Shown here piece by piece: positions 7,909 through 17,031 of a DNA stretch of 64,000 bases. Location: NCBI GenBank assembly GCA_024684435.1, contig JAIKWV010000037.1, positions 28,774-92,773 on the forward strand, written 5' to 3'. Under the pieces are notes generated by a model. The model did no database searches and was not told the origin of the DNA. It saw only the letters and a list, made by a program, of their open reading frames with translations. A program made the translations under genes and the position numbers. Each line of letters starts with the position of its first letter. Position 1 is the stretch's first letter. This DNA is from Clostridiales bacterium. GTDB taxonomy: Bacteria > Bacillota > Clostridia > Oscillospirales > Acutalibacteraceae.

Positions 7909-8922
7909 ATGGAAAGATTATTGAAAGAATTGTGCCTTCTCAACGGGACATCCGGACGGGAAAACGAGGTACGTGACTATATAATAGAAAAAATTAAGGG
8001 ACACGGGGAATTCGACGTTGATCCTCTGGGAAATCTCATTGTATCAAAAAAAGGTAAAAATCCCTCAAAGAACAAGGTCATGCTTGCCGCACATATGGAC
8101 GAGGTGGGTATGATGATCACATATATCACCGATGACGGTTTTCTAAAATTCACAACAGTCGGCGGTATCGACTCAAGGGTACTTTTGGGCAGAGCGGTTC
8201 TGATAAACGGTATAAACGGCATTATCGGGATAAAGCCAATTCATTTGCTCGATAAAAGCGAGGAGCATGATCTTCCGAAAAACGACTCTCTTTATATCGA
8301 CATCGGGGCCAAGGATAAGGCGGACGCGGAAAAATATGTAAATATCGGCGACTGCGCCTATTTCCAATCGGATTTTGTTCCCTTCGGCGACGGATTTATA
8401 AAGTCCAAGGCTATCGACGACAGAGCCGGCTGTGCCATACTCATAGATATGATCTGCCGCGAGCAGGACTATGATCTGACTTTCGCCTTTACGGTACAGG
8501 AGGAAGTCGGTCTCAGAGGCGCAAAGTCGGCGGCCTTCGAAATCGCTCCGGATTACGCCATTGTTGCTGAAAGCACCACTGCGGCGGATATCGAGGGTGT
8601 AGAAGGCTCAAAGCAGGTCTGCAAGCTCGGCAGCGGCGCTGTTATTTCCTTTATGGACAGGACAACGATTTACGATAAAGAACTCTACGATACAGCGTTT
8701 GAGCTTGCAAAAGAGAAAAATATCAAGATGCAGCCCAAGACCTATGTGTCCGGCGGAAATGACGCAGGCTCCATCCATCAAAGCAGAAGCGGAGTTAAAA
8801 CCATCACCGTTTCCCTGCCCTGCAGATATATCCATTCCCCCTCCTGCGTGATAAAGCTTGAGGATATGTACGAAGCCGCAAAGGCAGTACAGGCGCTGGC
8901 GGATAATTTTGCCGGCAGATAA
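7909..8922 (+). CDS. M42 family metallopeptidase (second of a tandem pair)
   Basis: A 337-residue paralogue of the preceding peptidase, 21 bases downstream with a good CGGAGGA ribosome site. Motifs: LAAHMDEVGMM, DDRAGCA, QEEVGLRGA and RYIHSPSC. The segment holding the fourth metal ligand reads VAESTTAAD, with Glu where the first copy and most relatives have Asp (VDVSFA). Glu can still coordinate metal, so the enzyme is probably active with a different preference. The pair likely arose by duplication and may process different peptide termini. Confidence 0.92.
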   Translation: MERLLKELCLLNGTSGRENEVRDYIIEKIKGHGEFDVDPLGNLIVSKKGKNPSKNKVMLAAHMDEVGMMITYITDDGFLKFTTVGGIDSRVLLGRAVLINGINGIIGIKPIHLLDKSEEHDLPKNDSLYIDIGAKDKADAEKYVNIGDCAYFQSDFVPFGDGFIKSKAIDDRAGCAILIDMICREQDYDLTFAFTVQEEVGLRGAKSAAFEIAPDYAIVAESTTAADIEGVEGSKQVCKLGSGAVISFMDRTTIYDKELYDTAFELAKEKNIKMQPKTYVSGGNDAGSIHQSRSGVKTITVSLPCRYIHSPSCVIKLEDMYEAAKAVQALADNFAGR

Positions 8923-8943
8923 CAAACCGTAAGGAACACAGCT

Positions 8944-9696
8944 ATGATAAAGCTTGTTGATGACGATAAATTATTATATGACTTTTGTGCCAAAGACCCT
9001 TTCGGCGCTCATATTGCGGCTTACCGCAAGGCTTACGGCGACAGTGTTTCCGAAATAATGTTCTGGGTACAGCTCATTGACGGCGTTCCACGGGGAGCTA
9101 TATCAAGAGTAGACGGAGCTGTCACTGTCTGTGCTGACGCAGGAGCCGATCATGATGAACTCAGGGAATTTCTTGATTTCATGGGATTTTCAAGCCTGAA
9201 ATGCGAGCTTTCGGTAATGTGCCGGCTTGGTTATAATCAAGCTAAGACAGGCTCTGTAGTGCGTTTTATAGGCAGAAAGAATTACTGCAACACCGCTTTA
9301 AAATGCGATTTTACGGATGATTATAAAACTGTATTTGACATATTAAAAAAGTGTGGATTTGACGGTCTTGATAATTATTCCCTGTGGATTGCGGACATTT
9401 CTCACCGCTGCCGTCACAATGTTACAAAGATAATGCTTGGCTGTGCGGAGGGGAAAAAAGTCACCTGCGCCTCTGCCCTGTTCGTTACTGATAATATCGC
9501 ATTTTTGGGCGCTGTGGGAACACTTCCGGAATACCGGGGTCACGGCTTTGCCTGTGAAATCGTGGGTACGCTGGCGGATATTTTTAAAAATGAGGGCAAA
9601 AATGTTTATCTGTTCTGTAAGGACAAGCTTGTGCCGTTTTATGAGAAAGTCGGTTTTATAAAAGACGGAAGCTGGGCTATAGCGGAGAAAATCTGA
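8944..9696 (+). CDS. GNAT family N-acetyltransferase
   Basis: A 250-residue protein with an unassigned N-terminal half and a C-terminal GNAT fold at about residues 120-250. The acetyl-CoA-binding motif A is visible as VGTLPEYRGHGFACEIVGTL, followed by the beta-bulge region YLFCKDKLVPFYEKVGF. The substrate is unknown. It sits 21 bases after the M42 pair and 12 bases before a PLP enzyme, so all belong to one operon. Confidence 0.8.
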   Translation: MIKLVDDDKLLYDFCAKDPFGAHIAAYRKAYGDSVSEIMFWVQLIDGVPRGAISRVDGAVTVCADAGADHDELREFLDFMGFSSLKCELSVMCRLGYNQAKTGSVVRFIGRKNYCNTALKCDFTDDYKTVFDILKKCGFDGLDNYSLWIADISHRCRHNVTKIMLGCAEGKKVTCASALFVTDNIAFLGAVGTLPEYRGHGFACEIVGTLADIFKNEGKNVYLFCKDKLVPFYEKVGFIKDGSWAIAEKI

Positions 9697-9708
9697 AAGG
9701 ATACCGGT

Positions 9709-10977
9709 ATGAAATTTTTTAACTTTGACGACAGAATATTAAAACTTGCCGAAAGCAACATGCTGAAGGTACGCGGCAGGTTTGATGAGATCGATAAAAT
9801 AACGGAATATAACCAGCAAAAGGTCCTCGCCGCATTCATAAAGAACAGCGTCAGCGAGATCCATTTCGGTGAAAGCACAGGCTACGGCTATGGGGATATC
9901 GGCAGAGAGACCCTTGACAAAGTCTACGCGGATGTTTTCCACACCGAAAAGGCTCTTGTGAGGCACAATTTCACCTGCGGTACCCACGCTCTGACGGTGG
10001 CGTTGTTCGGCATCCTGCGACCGGGAGACACCATGCTCTGCGTGACAGGCACGCCATATGATACCATTCATCCCATAATCGGCCTGTCCGGCGGTGAAAA
10101 TCACGGTTCGTTAAAGGATTTCGGCGTTATATATAAGCAGGTAGATCTGCTGCCTGACGGCAAAATCGACCTTGAAGGTATAGCCAATGCAGTCAAAAGC
10201 AACCCGAAAATGGTATATATCCAGCGGTCAAGAGGCTACAGCCTGCGTCCCAGCCTTTCTGTTAATGAGATCGGAAAGATCATAAAAACCGTGCGTAAAA
10301 ATTCCGATTCAATAGTAATGGTGGACAACTGCTACGGTGAATTTGTGGAAAAAGAGGAACCCACCGATGTTGGAGCGGATATCATGGCAGGCTCCCTGAT
10401 AAAGAATGCAGGCGGCGGCATAGCCAAAAACGGAGGCTACATAGCAGGCCGGGCTGAGCTTGTCGATCTTTGCGCTTACAGGCTCATTGCCCCGGGAATA
10501 GGTACCGAGGTAGGCGCCACGCTTGGGCAGAACAGAGGTCTGTTTATGGGCTTTTTCAACGCTCCTCACGTTGTAGGAGAAGCTGTCAAAACAGCGGTAT
10601 TCACCGCGGCTTTATTTAAAGCTCTGGGCTTTGAGGTCACCCCGGACGATAAGGAAGAACGCAGCGACATAGTTCAATCCGTTCTGCTGAAAAATTCCGA
10701 AAATCTGATCGCCTTCTGTCAGGGTCTGCAAAAGGGCGCTCCTGTTGATTCCTTTGTTGTACCGGAGCCATGGGATATGCCCGGCTATGACTGTAAGGTA
10801 ATAATGTCCGCTGGCACATTCATAATGGGGTCGTCAATAGAGCTTTCCGGCGACGCTCCCCTGCGCGAACCTTATGCGGTTTGGATGCAGGGCGGACTTA
10901 ATTTTCACAGTGCTAAAATAGGAATACTCTCCGCGGCGCAGAATATGTTGGAAAAAGGGCTGATACTCAATGAGTGA
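9709..10977 (+). CDS. Methionine gamma-lyase-family PLP enzyme (formerly 'aluminium resistance protein')
   Basis: A 422-residue fold-type I PLP enzyme. The N-terminus (FDEIDKITEYNQQKVLAAF) and the ESTGYGYGD and NFTCGTHALTVALFG segments match the Pfam Met_gamma_lyase group, which includes Bacillus YnbB. The Schiff-base lysine is in GSLIKNAGGGIAK near residue 230. Members are thought to act on sulfur amino acids, but activity in this branch is poorly tested and the old aluminium-resistance label is unsupported. Its stop region overlaps the next start by 8 bases. Confidence 0.88.
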   Translation: MKFFNFDDRILKLAESNMLKVRGRFDEIDKITEYNQQKVLAAFIKNSVSEIHFGESTGYGYGDIGRETLDKVYADVFHTEKALVRHNFTCGTHALTVALFGILRPGDTMLCVTGTPYDTIHPIIGLSGGENHGSLKDFGVIYKQVDLLPDGKIDLEGIANAVKSNPKMVYIQRSRGYSLRPSLSVNEIGKIIKTVRKNSDSIVMVDNCYGEFVEKEEPTDVGADIMAGSLIKNAGGGIAKNGGYIAGRAELVDLCAYRLIAPGIGTEVGATLGQNRGLFMGFFNAPHVVGEAVKTAVFTAALFKALGFEVTPDDKEERSDIVQSVLLKNSENLIAFCQGLQKGAPVDSFVVPEPWDMPGYDCKVIMSAGTFIMGSSIELSGDAPLREPYAVWMQGGLNFHSAKIGILSAAQNMLEKGLILNE

Positions 10978-12481
10978 TAAATATTTAAACTTCAAAAGCG
11001 GCAGTGATATCCGGGGCTTTGGTATTGCCGACGAAAGTGAACCGCTATACCTGAGCGATGAAAAAGTTATGTGGTTTACACTGAGCTTTTTGAAATGGCT
11101 TTGCCAAAAAACATCTGTCAAAGCCGATCAGCTCACCGTTTCCGTTGGACACGACAGCAGGCTTTCCGCCCACAGGATCAAAACGGCCGTCATATCCGCT
11201 TTATTGCACAATGGCGTGAATGTTATCGACTGCGGCATGGAATCCACCCCTGCAATGTTTATGACCACAGTAAAATTAAATGTTGACGCGGCAATTCAAA
11301 TCACCGCAAGTCATCACCCCATGGACAAAAACGGTCTTAAGTTTTTTACAAAAGACGGGGGGCTTGACGGCAGTGACATCGAGTGGATACTCCTGAACGT
11401 AACAGAAGAAAACATCCCGCTTATCCCCTCTCCTGACAATGTTGTAAAGCAACATTTTTTACAGATATATTCCGATATTCTGCGTAAAAAAATATGTAAA
11501 GGCACAGGCATTTACAATGAACCTTTGAAGGGCTTGAAAATCGTGGTTGACGCGGGGAACGGCGCCGGCGGCTTTTTTGCAGATCAGGTCCTTGCGCCTT
11601 TGGGAGCGGATGTCAGCGCCAGCCAGTTTCTTGAACCGGACGGCAATTTTCCCAATCACATACCTAACCCCGAAAACGCAGAGGCCATGAGATCCGTTTG
11701 CGACGCCGTAAAAAACAGTAACGCGGATTTCGGTATAATATTTGACACCGACGTTGACAGAGCCGCCTGTGTGGGCAAAAACGGTTATCAGATCAACCGC
11801 AACAGGCTCATAGCCCTTGCCTCCTCAATAGTTCTTGACGAACATAAGGGAGCCACGGTAGTTACCGACTCCGTGACCTCAGACGGACTTTCAAAATTCA
11901 TCGAAGCTCACGGCGGAGTACATCTCAGGTACAAGCGGGGTTACCGTAACGTCATAAATAAGCAGATCGAGCTTATCTCCAACGGGATAGACTGTCCCCT
12001 TGCCATCGAGACCTCCGGTCACGCCGCGTTTTCGGAAAATTATTTCCTTGATGACGGCGCCTATCTGATTACAAAAATTATCATAAAGCTTGTCAATCTC
12101 AGAAATCAGAATATAGATCTTGAGGATTTTATTTCCAATCTTGAGGAGGCAGTTGAGGAACGGGAGCTTCGGTTTGATATTAAAGTCAAAGATTTTAAAA
12201 GCTACGGTGAAACTGTTATAGAAAAGCTGAAGGACTATGTAAAACATTGCGGCGGCTGGTCCCTTGCCGACAACAGCTATGAGGGAGTACGCATTTCGGC
12301 CGATACGGACAACGGCAACGGCTGGGCGCTGCTTAGATTAAGCGTCCACGATCCTGTCATGCCGCTTAATGTTGAAAGCCTTGAAAAAAGCGGCGCAGAT
12401 AAGATATTGCGCAGATTGAAGGCCTTCCTCGCCGATTTTGACGGACTTGACTTGAGTGATTTTAATAAATACGGTGTGTGA
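10970..12481 (+). CDS. Phosphomannomutase/phosphoglucomutase family protein
   Basis: A 503-residue alpha-D-phosphohexomutase. The phosphoserine loop reads TASHHPMDKNGLKFF, with His where most family members have Asn (TASHNP); a few subfamilies vary at this point. The metal loop is DTDVDRAA (DxDxDR) and the sugar loop ETSGHAAF. The C-terminal domain is present and full length. It would interconvert 1- and 6-phosphates of glucose or mannose and so feed nucleotide-sugar synthesis; the exact sugar cannot be told. It overlaps the PLP enzyme gene, and the operon ends here at a terminator. Confidence 0.87.
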   Translation: MSDKYLNFKSGSDIRGFGIADESEPLYLSDEKVMWFTLSFLKWLCQKTSVKADQLTVSVGHDSRLSAHRIKTAVISALLHNGVNVIDCGMESTPAMFMTTVKLNVDAAIQITASHHPMDKNGLKFFTKDGGLDGSDIEWILLNVTEENIPLIPSPDNVVKQHFLQIYSDILRKKICKGTGIYNEPLKGLKIVVDAGNGAGGFFADQVLAPLGADVSASQFLEPDGNFPNHIPNPENAEAMRSVCDAVKNSNADFGIIFDTDVDRAACVGKNGYQINRNRLIALASSIVLDEHKGATVVTDSVTSDGLSKFIEAHGGVHLRYKRGYRNVINKQIELISNGIDCPLAIETSGHAAFSENYFLDDGAYLITKIIIKLVNLRNQNIDLEDFISNLEEAVEERELRFDIKVKDFKSYGETVIEKLKDYVKHCGGWSLADNSYEGVRISADTDNGNGWALLRLSVHDPVMPLNVESLEKSGADKILRRLKAFLADFDGLDLSDFNKYGV

Positions 12482-12493
12482 TAAAATATTTTC

Positions 12494-12532
12494 AGCCTGT
12501 ACGCTCCTATTTGGTGCGAACAGGCTTGATTT
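12494..12532 (+). terminator. Probable terminator after the phosphohexomutase gene
   Basis: AGCCTGT (12494-12500) pairs with ACAGGCT (12520-12526), with an inner CGC/GCG pair. Only a short T-rich tail (TGATTT) follows, so it is weaker than others in the window. Confidence 0.6.
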
Positions 12533-12538
12533 CATATG

Positions 12539-12567
12539 TTGACTTAATAGGCATATTATTGTAAAAT
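12539..12567 (+). promoter_or_regulatory. Sigma-A promoter for the GT2 gene
   Basis: TTGACT (12539-12544), a 17-base spacer, then TAAAAT (12562-12567), 33 bases before the start codon. Confidence 0.65.
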
Positions 12568-12599
12568 TGTATTATAGTTTTCTCTGCGGAGGTATACAA

Positions 12600-13649
12600 A
12601 TGCCTGAAGTAAGTATTATAGTCCCTATATATAATGCGGAAAAATATCTTAAGAAATGTCTGGTCTCCATACTTAACCAGACGTTTACTGATTTTGAGCT
12701 TATTCTTGTAAACGACGGTTCAAAGGACAGCAGTCTTTCCATCTGCCAACAATATGCGGCAACCGACAATCGTATACGTGTTATCGACAAGGAAAACGAA
12801 GGAACAGTCAAAACAAGAGCAAGAGGTCTCCGCGAAGCTTTGGGAAACTATGTTTTATTTATAGATTCCGATGACTGGATCGCTCACAATACAATTGAAC
12901 TTTTATACAATTCCGCAAAAACGACCGATTCAGATATCTGCGTCGGCAAAATCGTTCAGGTGATATCCTCTAAGGGTCTGTGGAAAAGGGATATGAACGC
13001 AAACTTTGATTTTCATCTTGGTCATTCCGATCTTTTTCTGAATGATGACGTATATTTTATCATAGAGTCCTTTCTTTCGTCAGGCTGTTTTCCCTGCGGT
13101 CTGCACGCAAAGCTTTTCAAAAGGTCGATTTTTGAGGGCTCATATGATTATATCGGCGGCATAAAGTTTCTGGGAGACGATCAGTATTGGAACATCGGTC
13201 TTTTCGGAAACGCGAAAAGAGTATCGCTTATTGATAAGCCGTTATACTACTACCGCAGTCTTTTCGGCGGAACGTCAAAATATATGCCATACTTTTTTAA
13301 CGACGTTATATGCGGCTGGGAAAACAAGATAAAAGCCGCCAATGATTTTTGCGACGATCCTAAAAGCTATTATGGCAGTATTGCCCAGTCTCAGATAGAT
13401 CTGCTGGAATCCTGTATGGCAAATCTCTTTTATTCGGACATGACCGATGATGCGATAAAATCAAAGATAGAAGAGTACATATCAAATAAAACCGTAAAGG
13501 AAATTTTAAAATGGCAGATCGACGGGTTCTCCGTTGAGTTTACAAATGCCCTGAGAAATAACGATACTGATTTCATCTTTGAACACGCCAAAAATATTGC
13601 AAACAACCAAAGCTATGTACATAAGATCCTGAACCGGTTTATTAAATAA
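12600..13649 (+). CDS. Family 2 glycosyltransferase
   Basis: A 349-residue GT-A fold transferase. The N-terminal domain shows VSIIVPIYNAEKYLKKCL, the ILVNDGSKDSS nucleotide-binding motif and the metal-binding FIDSDDW (DxD). ATG 12600 is chosen because GCGGAGG ends six bases upstream. No membrane segment is obvious, so it would act on the inner face of the membrane on lipid-linked or capsular glycan. Donor and acceptor cannot be predicted. It is a monocistronic gene that faces the acyltransferase across a shared terminator. Confidence 0.88.
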   Translation: MPEVSIIVPIYNAEKYLKKCLVSILNQTFTDFELILVNDGSKDSSLSICQQYAATDNRIRVIDKENEGTVKTRARGLREALGNYVLFIDSDDWIAHNTIELLYNSAKTTDSDICVGKIVQVISSKGLWKRDMNANFDFHLGHSDLFLNDDVYFIIESFLSSGCFPCGLHAKLFKRSIFEGSYDYIGGIKFLGDDQYWNIGLFGNAKRVSLIDKPLYYYRSLFGGTSKYMPYFFNDVICGWENKIKAANDFCDDPKSYYGSIAQSQIDLLESCMANLFYSDMTDDAIKSKIEEYISNKTVKEILKWQIDGFSVEFTNALRNNDTDFIFEHAKNIANNQSYVHKILNRFIK

Positions 13650-13660
13650 ATAATGACATG

Positions 13661-13702
13661 ACAAGGAGCTGCGCAAAACTATTTGCCGCAGCTCCTTGTT
13701 GC
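13661..13702. terminator. Bidirectional terminator between GT2 and acyltransferase genes
   Basis: A perfect 13-bp stem, ACAAGGAGCTGCG (13661-13673) with CGCAGCTCCTTGT (13687-13699), lies between convergent genes. T-runs are poor on both sides, so termination strength is uncertain. Confidence 0.65.
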
Positions 13703-13724
13703 AGTGTTATCTTATTTAACAAAG

Positions 13725-14855
13725 TCAGCTCCCGAAAATTATATTTTTAACAAAAATATATATTGACCTGACCGAGTGAAACAAAGTGTCCGAATAATTA
13801 TTTACAAGCTTCATATATGGCTTTTCAAATATCTGCTGTCTTATAAGATCAATCACTGTACAAACCGCATATACAAGCAATCCTACGCCGATAGAATATA
13901 AGATCAGCATATTGCTGTCCTGATATGCCGCGTTTTTGAATATATCTCCCCACAGGAGATAACGTACGAACGGACTGTCATGGATAAGGTATACGCCGAA
14001 GGCTGCCGAAGCAATTATATTTATCCATTTGCGATGACCTATATCGATATTCTTGAACACCATAAAAAGATTCAAGGCGCTCAAAAATGTCAGAACTGAG
14101 TTTATGCTGTAGAAGAACAATGTATGCTCATAGGCTATGGACAGCTGTGTTCCCATCAGCATAAGCATTACGCATGACAAGTATCTCAAAAACGAAAATA
14201 CGATCCACAATATCAGATAATGCTTCGTTTTGATCTTGCTGTTTAGACCGTAGAGCTTTATATATCCTGCTGTACAGTACAGGGTCACGAACCAGAGCAA
14301 ATTATTCGATTCATACCATTTAGTCAGAAAAGTCGGAATTATGCACCACATTATTATCAGCAGTGTCAACAGCTTTTGAAACGCCGATTTATCAAGCCTG
14401 TTGAGCAGGATATTCAGGAACGGGTGGATCAGGTACAAAACAAAATAAGTGCTGGCAAACCACCATGAGCCGAACGTTATCGGAAATACCGTCTTGATAA
14501 ACACGGTCAGATCCAAAGGGATCCTGCCGGAAAACAGGAATGCGCAATACAAGACAAAAGAATAGAAAAACACCTGACCCCAGAATTTAAGTATGCGTTT
14601 AAAACTGAAAAATGACTTATTGTCATTTACAAGAAAATATCCGGAGATAAGGACAAAAACATCAACGCCGAAATTTCCGCCCATCTCAATAAAATTCCAC
14701 CAAAATCTCGGAAGAGACAGATCATGTGCGCCGTAATTAAAACCGCCGTGAGTAGCAAAGTGGCAGAAAACTATTGCAAGCATCGCGATTATCCGCAAAA
14801 GCTCAATGGAAGAATTTCTGACCGTCTTACTTGAAGCGTTATTTTCTGCTGTCAT
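13725..14855 (-). CDS. Membrane acyltransferase (acyltransferase 3 / OafA type)
   Basis: A 376-residue protein of about ten membrane helices. The N-terminal motif RNSSIELLRIIAMLAIVFCHF, with its conserved Arg and His, is diagnostic of acyltransferase-3 enzymes that O-acetylate surface glycans or peptidoglycan. FGVDVFVLISGYF supports this. ATG 14855 is used because GGGAAGG lies upstream; longer starts at 14861 and 14885 exist. It overlaps the end of the preceding small membrane protein gene by 17 bases, indicating co-translation. The acceptor is unknown. Confidence 0.88.
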   Translation of the reverse strand: MTAENNASSKTVRNSSIELLRIIAMLAIVFCHFATHGGFNYGAHDLSLPRFWWNFIEMGGNFGVDVFVLISGYFLVNDNKSFFSFKRILKFWGQVFFYSFVLYCAFLFSGRIPLDLTVFIKTVFPITFGSWWFASTYFVLYLIHPFLNILLNRLDKSAFQKLLTLLIIMWCIIPTFLTKWYESNNLLWFVTLYCTAGYIKLYGLNSKIKTKHYLILWIVFSFLRYLSCVMLMLMGTQLSIAYEHTLFFYSINSVLTFLSALNLFMVFKNIDIGHRKWINIIASAAFGVYLIHDSPFVRYLLWGDIFKNAAYQDSNMLILYSIGVGLLVYAVCTVIDLIRQQIFEKPYMKLVNNYSDTLFHSVRSIYIFVKNIIFGS

Positions 14856-15351
14856 TTTCATCACCTTCCCGTATGATTTGTGCATCCGCCTCTTTTTTGT
14901 GCATAAGATGTATACCTATATGTCCCACGCCCAAAATCAAGGTTGCAAAGGCAAGGGCAATATTTTCTCCGTAAACCGCCAAAAGCAAAAATGCGCAAAC
15001 CGGCAACGTTGCCCCCGCCACAGGTACGCCCAGCAGACTTATGTAAAAGTCCTTCATGGTCTTTTCGCTTTTGAAATACCTGACCCAGAATACTTCATAA
15101 AGCAACATCAATAAAAAGGCTGTTATCAGCCACCATGACCGATTTGACCAGGGTTTGATATTAAAATCCGTGAAAATAAGCGCCAGACAAGAGACCGAGA
15201 CTTCCCCTATTTTCTCCATAGCCAAAAGAATTTTATTCTCGTTTGCGGCGTATTTCTCATAATCCCGGGGCTTGTTCTTTGTCCACAGTAAATTCGGCAG
15301 CATAAGCATTATAAGAAAAATCAGCCCCACATAGGAAAATCCGAAATTCAT
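14839..15351 (-). CDS. Uncharacterised four- to five-helix membrane protein
   Basis: A 170-residue protein with hydrophobic stretches near residues 3-22, 48-62, 74-92, 103-122 and 127-147, and a charged C-terminus (KKEADAQIIREGDEN). It opens MNFGFSYVGLIFLIMLMLPN and has LLWTKNKP just after the first helix, a pattern I have seen in unnamed Clostridia membrane proteins. No catalytic motif is visible. The overlap with the acyltransferase gene suggests the two work together, perhaps in surface modification; that is inference. Confidence 0.75.
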   Translation of the reverse strand: MNFGFSYVGLIFLIMLMLPNLLWTKNKPRDYEKYAANENKILLAMEKIGEVSVSCLALIFTDFNIKPWSNRSWWLITAFLLMLLYEVFWVRYFKSEKTMKDFYISLLGVPVAGATLPVCAFLLLAVYGENIALAFATLILGVGHIGIHLMHKKEADAQIIREGDENDSRK

Positions 15352-15388
15352 AGCTTTACATCACCCGATGACCATTATATTTTATCCG

Positions 15389-16744
15389 TCAAGCTTTATC
15401 CCTTGACAGCAGTGCGACTGTCTCCACATTCCCCGTTCTCGGGAACATATCAACCGGCGTCACTTTATGTATCGCATAATTCATCTGCGCCAAGCGCTTA
15501 CAGTCTCTGGCAAGAGTGGCGCTGTCACAGGACACATATACTATCCTGTCAGGAGACATGCGGGCAAGGGTGGTAAGCAATTCTTCATCGCATCCCTTTC
15601 TCGGAGGGTCAAGGATGACAACATCAGCCTTTATTCCCCTTTCGGACAGCTCTTCCGCCGCCTTTGAGGCGTCCCCGCATATAAATTCCGCATTTGTTAT
15701 TCCGTTCATCCCCGCGTTTTCCACGGCGTTTTCTATGGCCTGAGGCACTATTTCAACGCCTATAAGCTTCTTTGATTTATCAGCCATGGTTAAACCTATA
15801 GTCCCAGTACCGCAGTAAAGATCAACGATGGTCTCTTTGCCGGTAAGAGCCGCATATTCCTTTGCTTTGCCGTATAGAACTTCGGCGCAGTCGTGATTGA
15901 CCTGATAAAATGAATGAGGTGAGATCTTAAACTCAAGACCGCAGAGCCTGTCAACGATGTAATTTTTGCCGTAAAGCATTTTATCTTTACGCCCCAGGAC
16001 CACATTCGTTTTTTCCCGATTTATATTAAGAACGACTCCTACTATGTTTTTTACAGCGCTCAATGCGGATACAAGCTCATCCGCAAAAGGCAGGTTTGAG
16101 GCATTTGCCACCACACAGACCAAGAGCTGTTCCCCCGCGGCGGCCTTTCTGATATATATGTGCCGCAGTAAGCCCTTATGGCTCTCCTCATCATAGACCT
16201 CTATATTGTTATCTGTTATCCATTTGCGGAAAATTTCCGTTATCTCCCTGAACTCCTCGGGCTGTAAAATACAGTCGGTACAGTCAATTATGCGGTGACT
16301 CATGGGAGCGTAAAAGCCTATCGCGACAGAACCGTTCACTTTTCCCACAGGATACTGTGCTTTGTTGCGGTATCTTTCAGCCGAAGGCGACGGTATTATC
16401 GGATCGACCTCAACGTCAAGCCCTCCGATACGTTTGAAATTATCCGCGACCTGCCGCTGTTTTATCTCCAGCTCTGCATTATAATCTATCTGCGCAAAAC
16501 AGCAACCTCCGCATTTTTCAGCAACAGGACAGCGGCTTTCTATCCTGCTCCCGGACTTCACGATAAATTCTTTGATTATACCTACCGCATAGCTGCTTTT
16601 CACCTTGATGATGTGCGCGAGTATTTCATCCCCGACAAACGCGCCTCTGACAAAGACGGTCATACCGTCATAAATGCATACTCCGCTTCCCTGCAGAGTA
16701 CAGCTTTTGACTGTGAGGCGTATATCGTCATTTTTCTTTATCAA
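15389..16744 (-). CDS. rlmD: 23S rRNA (uracil-5-)-methyltransferase, RlmD/RumA type
   Basis: A 451-residue SAM-dependent RNA methyltransferase. It has an N-terminal TRAM domain (residues about 5-60), iron-sulfur ligands Cys72, Cys78 and Cys81 in RCPVAEKCGGC plus a likely fourth Cys near residue 160 (IIDCTDC), the SAM site DLYCGTGTIGL, and the catalytic DPPRKGCDEE and YVSCDSATLARD motifs. Clostridia often carry more than one homologue (RlmD, RlmCD, TrmA-like), so the exact uridine modified is not certain. It appears to be a single gene. Confidence 0.92.
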   Translation of the reverse strand: MIKKNDDIRLTVKSCTLQGSGVCIYDGMTVFVRGAFVGDEILAHIIKVKSSYAVGIIKEFIVKSGSRIESRCPVAEKCGGCCFAQIDYNAELEIKQRQVADNFKRIGGLDVEVDPIIPSPSAERYRNKAQYPVGKVNGSVAIGFYAPMSHRIIDCTDCILQPEEFREITEIFRKWITDNNIEVYDEESHKGLLRHIYIRKAAAGEQLLVCVVANASNLPFADELVSALSAVKNIVGVVLNINREKTNVVLGRKDKMLYGKNYIVDRLCGLEFKISPHSFYQVNHDCAEVLYGKAKEYAALTGKETIVDLYCGTGTIGLTMADKSKKLIGVEIVPQAIENAVENAGMNGITNAEFICGDASKAAEELSERGIKADVVILDPPRKGCDEELLTTLARMSPDRIVYVSCDSATLARDCKRLAQMNYAIHKVTPVDMFPRTGNVETVALLSRDKA

Positions 16745-16967
16745 GTGATCACCGCCTAAAATATAGCTTAATCATTTTAACATAATGATCCTGTAAAATC
16801 AATGATTTGCCCGCTTTAAGGCTTGCGATAGGCATATTTTTGCAATGCAGGCAGATTTTTAAAATTTTTTTGATATTTTATTTGTGAGCAATTACATAGA
16901 AAAAACGAGAAAAACTGAGAAAAGACGACATATCACCGAAATAGATTAAAAAATCAAAAAATTATTG

Positions 16968-16996
16968 TTGACAGCCCAAAAAGGTTGTGGTATTAT
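16968..16996 (+). promoter_or_regulatory. Strong sigma-A promoter for rplM-rpsI
   Basis: Consensus TTGACA (16968-16973), a 17-base spacer, then TATTAT (16991-16996), giving a short leader before rplM. The upstream 200 bases are A+T-rich with A-tracts, consistent with an UP-type element. Confidence 0.85.
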
Positions 16997-17031
16997 ATGC
17001 GAGCACGAAAAAATATCAGGAGGTAAAAGCT

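Noticed and set aside
16745..16967. Gene or structured RNA in the rlmD-rplM gap
   Set aside because: Only A+T-rich sequence and A-tracts upstream of the rplM promoter are seen; no stable fold or open frame is convincing.
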